Of a stretch of 64,000 nt of DNA, positions 1-6,140 are shown in pieces. Below the pieces are notes generated by a model. It saw nothing but the letters and a program-made list of their open reading frames with translations, made no database searches and was not told the origin of the DNA. Origin of the DNA: Protula sp. h YS-2021 (Eukaryota > Annelida > Polychaeta > Sabellida > Serpulidae); assembly GCA_949752745.1 (NCBI GenBank), contig OX457026.1:40652394-40716393 (forward strand), given 5' to 3'. A program made the translations under genes and the position numbers. Each line of letters opens with the position of its first letter. Position 1 is the stretch's first letter.

Positions 1-2
1 AC

Positions 3-455
3 CCGAAAAAACCAAACTTACTCATCATTGATGACTTAATGACCGAATGTCATAGTGATGAACGCATGACACGTCTATTTAGTGTTGGCAGCAGCCATCA
101 AAATCTAAGCATTATTTTTATTGTGCATAATTTGTTTCATCATTGTAGAGAAATGCGTAATATTAGTTTGAATACACATTACATCATTCTGTTTAAAAAT
201 CCTAGAGACAGTCAACAAATAAGTACATTAGCGCGACAAATGTATCCTGGAAAATCTCAATTTCTCATAGAAGCCTATCAAGATGCTACCAGCAAACCTC
301 ACGGCTATTTATTCATTGATTTGAAGCCGAAGACAAATGATCAACTACGTATTCGTACAGGCATTTTACCAAAAGATACACATTACGTATATGTTGATAA
401 GGTGGCGTATGAACAAGAACCAAGTCACTTAACCATTCGCAGCCAAGATGTCTAA
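3..455 (+). CDS. Viral DNA-packaging ATPase, FtsK/HerA type, 3' part (gene enters from left edge)
   Basis: The frame is open from base 3, so the 5' end, including the expected Walker A, lies outside the window. The visible 150 residues begin with a Walker B strand (LLIIDD, nt 18-35). They continue with family-like segments: HQNLSIIFIVHN, then HYIILFKNPRD, then the DATSKPHGYLFIDL region before a short C-terminus. In Polintons/adintoviruses this P-loop ATPase is thought to pump genomic DNA into the capsid. The stop overlaps the start of the next gene by 8 nt, as expected in a compact viral transcription unit. The visible part has no break. The family call is firm; activity of this copy is unknown because half is missing. 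Confidence 0.88.
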   Translation, partial: PKKPNLLIIDDLMTECHSDERMTRLFSVGSSHQNLSIIFIVHNLFHHCREMRNISLNTHYIILFKNPRDSQQISTLARQMYPGKSQFLIEAYQDATSKPHGYLFIDLKPKTNDQLRIRTGILPKDTHYVYVDKVAYEQEPSHLTIRSQDV

Positions 456-774
456 ACGTATTCAAGCGAATCAACCTTTCCTTCACTTGCTTGCACGCAG
501 CGGGCCTAAACGACGTAAATCCTTACTACAACAAGCTACTAAGGAGGAATTAACTAGCTTGTTTGAAATATGTTTGAATATATTGCGAGGACATTTACCC
601 TTAAGCTCAAAAAGGTATAAGTTATTCAAGCGTGAACGTCATACCCTACGTACACTGGCAAATAAGAAGATATCACTTCGAAGAAAAAAGAAGTTGGTTA
701 ATCAGAAAGGAGGATTTATTGGAGCTATTGCTAAATTTGCATTACCCTTGTTAGCTCAGTTGCTGTTAAAATGA
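448..774 (+). CDS. Small basic conserved Polinton/adintovirus protein with C-terminal hydrophobic helix
   Basis: 108 residues. The N-terminal half looks helical (LLARSGPKRRKSLLQQA). A very basic middle follows (KISLRRKKKLVNQKGGF), and the protein ends in a hydrophobic segment, IGAIAKFALPLLAQLLLK, which could be an amphipathic or membrane-active helix. Proteins with this layout, basic block, GGF, then hydrophobic tail, recur beside the packaging ATPase in animal Polintons. Their function is not established; a minor virion or core role is my inference from charge and position. It overlaps the ATPase stop by 8 nt, and its TGA overlaps the next ATG (ATGA at 771-774), so coupled translation or shared mRNA is likely. 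Confidence 0.7.
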   Translation: MSKRIQANQPFLHLLARSGPKRRKSLLQQATKEELTSLFEICLNILRGHLPLSSKRYKLFKRERHTLRTLANKKISLRRKKKLVNQKGGFIGAIAKFALPLLAQLLLK

Positions 775-1364
775 AACATACTTTGAAAATGGTTCTCATT
801 CCTGAATATGAATATAAAATGTTGTTAGAAAAGAAGGGAAAAGATGTTGAAATCAAAACGAAAGTGAATAAACTTTTACGTGGGAAACGAACTCGTGAAA
901 AAGCAATAGAAATGTCTCAAGTGCTTGGACGTCATTTACGAACAATTCAATCACAACAACAACAACGACACAAGTCTGTTACAGCATCTAATGCAGAAAA
1001 ATCAGAAAAGTCTCAACAGTTTCTAAACCATTTTCAACCTATTTATCATGTAAAACTAACACAACTTCTAGCAGAACTTAAGAAATATGGTACAAGATGG
1101 ACAGATAAAAATGAACTTGTTTTAAAAACAGGTACTGTCATTACAAATTCTAACATTATTGATTTGTCGAAAGAAGCATTGGTTGCTACAAAAAGAAAAG
1201 AACGACGAGAACCACCGCGTGGTTGGAAGCAGTTTATTGAGGAAATTGTAGACGCTAATATTCCAAAAACTGTTTTTGGCAAAAAGACAACTCGTGAAGA
1301 TATTACAAAAGAGCAACAACAACGTCAACAAAGATTGTTTCCAGAAGGATGGGAAACTTTTTAA
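771..1364 (+). CDS. Conserved Polinton-type protein of unknown function, Lys/Gln-rich
   Basis: 197 residues, basic and probably largely helical. It starts with the segment KMVLIPEYEYKMLLEKK, a feature I associate with an uncharacterised Polinton/adintovirus family. A Gln-rich stretch (about residues 60-67) follows, then a middle domain beginning near KLTQLLAELKKYGTRW and a C-terminal part containing PPRGWKQFIEEI. No catalytic motif, signal peptide or membrane segment is visible. The start codon shares ATGA with the upstream stop, and the end overlaps the next ORF by 16 nt. A structural or assembly role would suit its position among capsid genes, but this is not shown. Confidence 0.6.
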   Translation: MKHTLKMVLIPEYEYKMLLEKKGKDVEIKTKVNKLLRGKRTREKAIEMSQVLGRHLRTIQSQQQQRHKSVTASNAEKSEKSQQFLNHFQPIYHVKLTQLLAELKKYGTRWTDKNELVLKTGTVITNSNIIDLSKEALVATKRKERREPPRGWKQFIEEIVDANIPKTVFGKKTTREDITKEQQQRQQRLFPEGWETF

Positions 1365-1558
1365 CATGGATTAAAGAGCTATGGTGTTGTTGTTGTAAAG
1401 AAAATGGAAATAAAAATACTATTCCTGTAAAAATTAGGTGTGTTAGTGCTTGTTGTCAGGGAGAAGTAGTAGATACCAATTTAGATCATGTAGATAGCAA
1501 TTTAGACAATAATGTAGACAGCAATGTAGAAAGTGAGGATGAAGAGTGTCAAACATGA
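1349..1558 (+). CDS. Small Cys-rich, putatively N-myristoylated viral protein
   Basis: 69 residues starting MGNFLTWIK, a good N-myristoylation context (Met-Gly then small/polar residues). Two cysteine clusters follow: CCCC at residues 13-16, a possible palmitoylation patch, and CVSACC near residue 31-36. The C-terminal tail is acidic with an imperfect VDSN repeat and ends DEECQT. The ATG lies inside the previous gene (16-nt overlap) in another frame. The probable role is a membrane-associated or lipid-anchored accessory/virion protein; this is inferred only from the N-terminus and cysteines. The frame is intact and the N-terminal half resembles short Gly2/Cys proteins seen in related elements. 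Confidence 0.55.
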   Translation: MGNFLTWIKELWCCCCKENGNKNTIPVKIRCVSACCQGEVVDTNLDHVDSNLDNNVDSNVESEDEECQT

Positions 1559-1612
1559 AGTAATGTATATACACATCTAGTCTATCTACATCACATAAAC
1601 GATTTAGCTGCC
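1559..1612 (+). promoter_or_regulatory. Spacer before the penton gene with a TATA-like stretch
   Basis: Most + strand genes here overlap; this 54-base gap is one of the few real spacers. It contains GTATATACAC near its start and ends GCTGCCATGG, a favourable initiation context for the penton ORF. It could be an internal promoter for the capsid block, but no second motif supports this. Confidence 0.25.
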
Positions 1613-2362
1613 ATGGAGTCAACAAGTTTTTACATTACTTTACCCAGCAATGCTAGTATGAACTATTATCCCAACAACAAGACTTCGAATTATCAAATTC
1701 GTATGCCTCGAACCATCTATCTGAACGGAAAATATGAAGTGGCTTTAGCTGAAATTCAATATCCACATACATGGACAACCATGAGACATGGAATGGACTA
1801 TTCTATTCAGTATCGACAACAACCACTGAATAATGTTGTTCTTGACACAATCAATATACCTTATGGTTACTACAGATCCATACAAGAGATATGTCAGGCA
1901 GTCAATAAAGAAGCAACTAATTCTATGAAAGATGACCTTAAAGAAGCTATTCAGATAAAGTATGATAAAATTAGACGACGTGTTTTTCTATTTCTAAATT
2001 ACGGCTTTGAAGTGTCATTCTCCACTGGATTAGCTGAGATTTTAGGATTTATCCCAGATCAATGGTATACTGAAACGTGCACAGCTGAACATAAAGCCGA
2101 TGTGAAACAGGGATTTTATACACTTTATGTGTACTGTAGTATTTGTGAGCCACAAGTTGTTGGTGATTATTATGTTCCTTTGCTACGTTCTGTTGGAATA
2201 CAAGGACATGATGGAGACATTATCATGAAAACTTATGTTCCTGTAAACACATCCAAATTTTAAGTGATAGAAATGAATATTAAGGACGACACAGGCCATA
2301 ATGTTCCATTTCAATCTGGAAAGGTGATCTGTAAACTTCATTTTCGACCAAAAGCATTATGA
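1613..2362 (+). pseudogene. Penton-type minor capsid protein, interrupted by an in-frame TAA
   Basis: The first 216 codons read as a Polinton/adintovirus minor capsid (penton-like single jelly-roll) protein: an N-terminal FYITLPSNAS segment, NYQIRMPRTIYLNGKYEVAL, a middle with FSTGLAEILGF, and VVGDYYVPLLRSV. A TAA at 2261-2263 stops the frame. The same frame then continues with clearly homologous C-terminal coding (IKDDTGHNVPFQSGKV) to TGA at 2360-2362, where a normal gene would end and which overlaps the next ATG. So this is a single nonsense change, not a frameshift. Penton protein forms the vertices of such capsids. A recoded or assembly-error stop is possible, but with the hexon frameshift close by, decay is the simpler reading. 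Confidence 0.8.
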
Positions 2363-2742
2363 AAGCATACACACACAATCCATCTATTTATCGCAACCAT
2401 TTTCTTCGTCAAGTGGGTGGAGAATTACCAGGATTTAAAGGAGCGCGAATACAATATGGAGATGGTATTGGTTCAATACTGGAATCATTGGCTCGAAAAG
2501 CTATTCCACTGCTTAAGACAGGGGCTAAAATCGTTGCACCACATCTTAAAAGGGCTGCAAAAGATATCGCGAAATATGTTACAGGTCGAGTAGCACAACG
2601 TATGTTTGGTGGTGGGTTACGAGGACAAAAGAGACCGAAACGAGCAAAACGTGTCAGAAGGCGAAAGGCAGCTAAACGGATAACATCAAAAAAACATAAG
2701 AAAATAAGAAAGATATTTTTTAATCATGTCTTTAATTCATAA
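2359..2742 (+). CDS. Basic virion core protein, pX/pVI-like
   Basis: 127 residues. The N-terminal half has a glycine-rich stretch around GDGIGSILESLARKAIPLL followed by a lysine-bearing amphipathic helix ending in ..PHLKRAAKDIAKYV. The C-terminal half is extremely basic (RGQKRPKRAKRVRRRKAAKR). This layout fits the adenovirus pX/pVI-like core proteins described in adintoviruses, which bind packaged DNA and/or disrupt membranes during entry. The start overlaps the penton stop (ATGA) and the end overlaps the hexon start by 17 nt. The frame is intact. Family identity rests on composition and position, not on a conserved catalytic motif. Confidence 0.7.
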   Translation: MKAYTHNPSIYRNHFLRQVGGELPGFKGARIQYGDGIGSILESLARKAIPLLKTGAKIVAPHLKRAAKDIAKYVTGRVAQRMFGGGLRGQKRPKRAKRVRRRKAAKRITSKKHKKIRKIFFNHVFNS

Positions 2743-3229
2743 TCATTCTTGTGAATGTAGCCTTTCTCCATTAGAATGGTTTCACATACCACCAACGCAA
2801 ACTGCTGTAGAAAAAAGTTATAATGTAGACTATCAACCAATGACTACCATTAGAGAGGGTGCTCCAATAGAATTCTACATTCCTGCGAGTACAGAAGAAT
2901 ATCTAGATTTAAAGAACAGTAAACTCCATATTGTATGTCGCATTGTAAAGGCTGATGGAACACTGTGTGGTGTAGATGATAACGTGTCATGTATCAATGA
3001 TTTGTTTAATGGGTTATGGTCCAATATTGAATTATTTCTAAATGATCGTTTGATATCACATAGTAACAATACCCACGGTTATACCAGCATCATATCTCAT
3101 CTCATTCATGACTCGGAAGAAAGTCTCCATTCTGAGCGCTCTATGCGTCTCATCTTTAAAGATACTGCCGGATCAATGAATACTCATGAGGTGAAAAGAC
3201 CTAATCATGAAAGATATGTTTTCATGTAA
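2726..3229 (+). pseudogene. Hexon-type major capsid protein, N-terminal part (frameshifted)
   Basis: 167 residues matching the beginning of the Polinton/adintovirus double jelly-roll major capsid protein: CSLSPLEWFHIPPTQTAVEK, PIEFYIPASTEEYLDLKNSK, and the FNGLWSNIELFLNDRLI strand. The frame ends at TAA 3227-3229 in mid-domain. The continuing capsid coding lies in frame 1 (3211 onward), where the last upstream stop is TGA 3208-3210, so the shift falls between 3211 and 3229, next to the TTTT at 3219-3222. One base gained or lost there would explain it. The protein would form capsid facets; this copy cannot do so unless the shift is a sequencing error or a programmed event, and I see no pseudoknot or slippery heptamer suggesting the latter. 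Confidence 0.82.
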
Positions 3230-4497
3230 ATATTGAAGGTGGTGATATAGCTGAAACAGGAAATAATGGTTTACATAATCGCTATTTGTATACACGTCTA
3301 AGCCGTGAGTTTATGCTTACAGGCGGTTTAAGGGTAGATTTGTTTGAGCAGGATCGTTATCTTCCCAATGTTGTTAGTATGAAATTACGTTTACATAGAC
3401 AAAAAGATGGATATGTATTAATGGCTGCAAATAATGGTTTTAAAGTAGAAGTGAGAGAAGCGTTTTTAACCATTCGCAAAGTGAGGGTTAGTCTAGGTAT
3501 TCAGTTGGGACATGCAGATGCATTGATGAAAAGTCCTGCTAAGTTTATTGTTAATAGAAAAGAATGTAAAGTTTTAGCTATTCCAACTGGATTTCAATCT
3601 TTTGTGAAAGATAGCATCTTTTTAGGCCAATTACCAAAACGTATTGTCATTGGAATGGTTCATAATGAATCCTTTGCTGGAACAGTATTGAGAAATCCAT
3701 ACAATTTTGAACATTTTAATCTTAACTTTATGCAGCTTTACTTTGATGGTGAACCAGTCCTATCCAAACCTCTCAAGCTTGATATAAATCAAGGCAAATA
3801 TCTTGATGCTTTTGAAACTCTTTACAAATCTTTTGACAGATTGGATGGCGAGAAAAGTTCCATTATAAAACGGGAAGATTGGCCTAGAGGTTATTCTTTG
3901 TTTTCTTTTGACTTAACACCTGATTATGATGGTGCTGATCATTATGCCCTTATCAAACATGGGAATTTGAGACTAGAAATGAATTTTGCTGGTGCCTTGC
4001 AAAATACAGTTAATGTTATAGTCTATGCTGAATTTGATAACATTGTTGAAATAAGTGCAAATCGTAGCATTCAATTCGACTACCAGTCGAACACGAAGCA
4101 GATAGAAGCCATCCTATCACATGATGCCACGACAAAAGACTTGTTTCAAGGTGTGTTTGCCATGGACCAGTTACCATCTTTACAACGCGGTGCCTACGTC
4201 ATCAACACAGACGATCATGATGAGCCAGGAGAGCATTGGGTGGCAGTATATTATGACGAAGACCCTGCAGAATATTTTGACTCTTATGGACTTTTACCTA
4301 TAGACAGTCGTTTGAATAAGTTTTTAAAGTTTAATTTCATTTATAATTCAGTTCCATTACAAACACCGATATCATCTACATGTGGATTTTATTGTGTGTA
4401 TTATATAATTCAAAGAGCTCGAGGACATAGTCCTTTTGAAATCATTGATGTATTAAGAAGAAGTGATGGTGATTTTGTTGTAAAGGATTTTGTATAA
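3211..4497 (+). pseudogene. Hexon C-terminal part running in frame into an adenain-like cysteine protease
   Basis: There is no proper start: the frame is open from 3211 after a stop at 3208-3210. Counting from codon 3286, residues 1-266 are the C-terminal capsid half (DLFEQDRYLP; near the end VIVYAEFDNIVEI). From about residue 268 an adenovirus-type C5 protease follows with no stop between them: QGVFAMDQLPSLQRGAYVIN, catalytic His317 in GEHWVAVYYD, acidic Asp332 in EYFDSYG, oxyanion Gln359 and nucleophile Cys366 in TCGFYC. The ~136-residue protease is shorter than adenovirus adenain but has the full triad. In related elements these are normally separate genes, so the capsid stop and protease start appear lost. 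The protease would cleave virion precursor proteins during maturation. Confidence 0.82.
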
Positions 4498-4590
4498 AGA
4501 CATTATAAACCATTATTTTATTGATGTTTTATTAGTTAAGTTGCATTAGTTAAGTTGTTGGTAATTGTGAATTGTATTATGAATATTGTA

Positions 4591-4596
4591 AATAAA
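4591..4596 (+). terminator. AATAAA poly(A) signal for the rightward capsid block
   Basis: AATAAA lies 94 bases after the protease stop in a short AT-rich gap between convergent genes, as expected for a shared 3' end of the + strand viral transcripts. Confidence 0.55.
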
Positions 4597-4625
4597 CAAG
4601 ACAGTTTTATACAACATTCTTTTTT

Positions 4626-4631
4626 TTTATT
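4626..4631 (-). terminator. AATAAA poly(A) signal for the leftward gene block
   Basis: The + strand reads TTTATT at the end of a T run, 28 bases past the stop of the last leftward ORF (4659). Paired with the AATAAA at 4591, it makes a compact bidirectional termination zone. Confidence 0.5.
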
Positions 4632-4658
4632 GTGTTATACATTATTTACATTTCACAA

Positions 4659-5057
4659 TTATTTTACAAATACATTCAATACATCAATAAACACATGCCA
4701 TTCATACCAATCTAAATTAATATATGTATCATAGACATTACACCCACGTTTGTAAATGCTATGAAAACTAGCATAACACTGTCCACTACCAAACTTTATT
4801 ATTTTAACATCTTCATGTCCAGACAGTTTCAGTTCATATCCATGATCATTCATGTCAATGTTCATCACCATAACACACATGGGATGCGTCAGTTCAATGG
4901 ACTTGGTGCCTCGCATGAGTTGCACTCCTTCCTCTTTGAATTCAAGCGTCAGGTTCTTTCCAATCCAATGCTTGTAACAGAGCGTGCCATTCCACTGTGT
5001 TGAGGGTGATGTAGTCGTAGCATTCTGTAAGCTCGTCATATTGACGAAATCGTACAA
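4659..5057 (-). CDS. Small PC4-like candidate, fourth of a leftward series
   Basis: 132 residues from the first Met; Met7 (5039) is an equally good start. I do not recognise it by itself. Its C-terminal third (VKIIKFGSGQCYASFHSIYK, then YINLDWYEWHVFIDVL) repeats the strand-strand-loop-strand-helix layout and the hydrophobic-x-Leu-x(4)-Trp-x(2)-hydrophobic signature of the three ORFs upstream of it, the first of which is recognisably PC4-like. It overlaps the preceding ORF by about 100 nt in another frame. A diverged ssDNA-binding paralogue is inferred. Its N-terminus has no similarity I can see and no membrane or signal segment. Confidence 0.5.
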   Translation of the reverse strand: MYDFVNMTSLQNATTTSPSTQWNGTLCYKHWIGKNLTLEFKEEGVQLMRGTKSIELTHPMCVMVMNIDMNDHGYELKLSGHEDVKIIKFGSGQCYASFHSIYKRGCNVYDTYINLDWYEWHVFIDVLNVFVK

Positions 5058-5292
5058 ACACGTCTAAGCAGTTCTCAGTCGCACGCACTTCTAAATCCTC
5101 TGAGAGTTTTAGGAGAAAGCCAGGTATCCTCAGCTTCTCTAGATGGTCATTCAACACAGATTGTTCGTCAGTTGATAGAATGATATACTTTCCAAAATGT
5201 TTTAGCACGATGTCATCATATACGTTTCTCAGATATGAGAATCCATGCGTAATGGGTTCATATTCCGATAAAAAGTCTTCCATCTCGTTCAA
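4942..5292 (-). CDS. Small PC4-like candidate, third of a leftward series
   Basis: 116 residues, acidic. The C-terminal part has a hydrophobic strand (FLLKLSEDLEVRATENCLD), then FVRFRQYDEL, then YITLNTVEWHALLQALDW, the same Trp-bearing strand-helix end as its neighbours. The N-terminal half (MNEMEDFLSEYEPITHGF) is unlike the others. It lies between the 5338-5709 ORF (45-base gap) and the 4659-5057 ORF (overlap), in one leftward unit downstream of the TATA at 6133-6140. A function in ssDNA binding or transcription is inferred only from the shared end motif. Confidence 0.5.
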   Translation of the reverse strand: MNEMEDFLSEYEPITHGFSYLRNVYDDIVLKHFGKYIILSTDEQSVLNDHLEKLRIPGFLLKLSEDLEVRATENCLDVFVRFRQYDELTECYDYITLNTVEWHALLQALDWKEPDA

Positions 5293-5337
5293 CAGTCAGA
5301 TGAACTATGAGCTGTCTCCTTGTCTGCAAAGACGTTT

Positions 5338-5709
5338 TTATGCTCGCAAGATGGTGAAGAGTGGATGTTGTATCACTTCTAGGAATCGTAAGACTGCACG
5401 CCAGTTCTTGATATCAAAGAGGATGAAATCTGTATATGGTGTATCTGGCACAACTCCCTTATAATCCTCTGGATAATCCTGTAAAAGATTTCTACAGATT
5501 TCTACACGTATGTTAGAATCATATTCAGCCACCGTCACTTCCACTTTATTTTCAAGTCTACGTTTAAACCCAGGTTCAAGTGGTATGTTTTTAAAGTCTT
5601 TCCACACTTCAGGTTTAAACCGATGATAACTTCTCTGAAAATCTAGTATCACTTCATTCCTATCATTTACAGTAAGGTAAGCACCACCGTTCAGCATGAG
5701 TGCATTCAT
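5338..5709 (-). CDS. Small PC4-like candidate, second of a leftward series
   Basis: 123 residues. It opens with GGAYLTVNDRNEVILDFQRS, a beta-hairpin-like stretch. The later half has KVEVTVAEYDSNIRVEICRN, which can be laid over the PC4 strands, and ends in FILFDIKNWRAVLRFLEVIQ, the signature Trp helix. The start is 12 bases past the stop of the recognisable PC4-like gene, so the two are probably co-transcribed. No catalytic motif is visible. I consider it a diverged paralogue of the PC4-like gene; independent folds converging on the same end motif cannot be excluded. Confidence 0.5.
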   Translation of the reverse strand: MNALMLNGGAYLTVNDRNEVILDFQRSYHRFKPEVWKDFKNIPLEPGFKRRLENKVEVTVAEYDSNIRVEICRNLLQDYPEDYKGVVPDTPYTDFILFDIKNWRAVLRFLEVIQHPLFTILRA

Positions 5710-5721
5710 GTTTTTACCTTG

Positions 5722-6078
5722 TTATGAGCTGTCTTCTTGTCTGCGAAGCCTTTTATCCACTTCTTTCACTTGCTTCTTCAGCATTTTCCATTCAGGTATT
5801 GTCAGCAAAATTCCCTTTTTCGTTGGACGGTTTTTTCCAGTCCCCTCATCTCTCAGGTACTTGCGAATGTTTACCACTCCTTCATTGCTTTGTTTCATAA
5901 TCTTGATATACTTTCCATTTCCTAGAGAAAGCATTCCATCCCACGACTGTGGTGTTGGTGCCGTCTCCACTTTCAATTTCTTGATGGTAGTGGTAGGATT
6001 TTTCACTTTAAAGTCTTTAACTGCATCTGCAAGAGTATCCATATCAGTTGTAGATCTCTTACGACTTTCACGTTCCAT
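5722..6078 (-). CDS. PC4/Sub1-like ssDNA-binding protein
   Basis: 118 residues. A basic, Lys-rich N-terminus (about residues 1-45) precedes a PC4-like domain (about 46-110): LSLGNGKYIKI, then VVNIRKYLRDEGTGKNRPTK, then KGILLTIPEWKMLKKQV with Trp97, matching the strand order and terminal helix of the eukaryotic coactivator p15/PC4. Family members bind single-stranded DNA as dimers and act in transcription and replication; here replication of the viral genome or late transcription is plausible. It is the first gene after the TATAAAAG box at 6133-6140 (55 bases from the box to the ATG) and directly downstream of the polymerase gene. Confidence 0.7.
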   Translation of the reverse strand: MERESRKRSTTDMDTLADAVKDFKVKNPTTTIKKLKVETAPTPQSWDGMLSLGNGKYIKIMKQSNEGVVNIRKYLRDEGTGKNRPTKKGILLTIPEWKMLKKQVKEVDKRLRRQEDSS

Positions 6079-6132
6079 GTTAACACTTCAATGTTCACAC
6101 CTCAAATAACTCTTCCGTTGGAGGACCTCCCC

Positions 6133-6140
6133 CTTTTATA
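6133..6140 (-). promoter_or_regulatory. TATA box of the PC4-like gene block
   Basis: On the - strand the sequence is TATAAAAGGGGG, 55 bases upstream of the PC4-like ATG. The polymerase stop codon (6136-6138) lies inside the TATA box. The same TATAAAAGGGG occurs before the polymerase gene. Confidence 0.6.

Noticed and set aside
5696..6109. Rightward hydrophobic 137-codon frame
   Set aside because: Antisense of the PC4-like gene; no promoter or start context.
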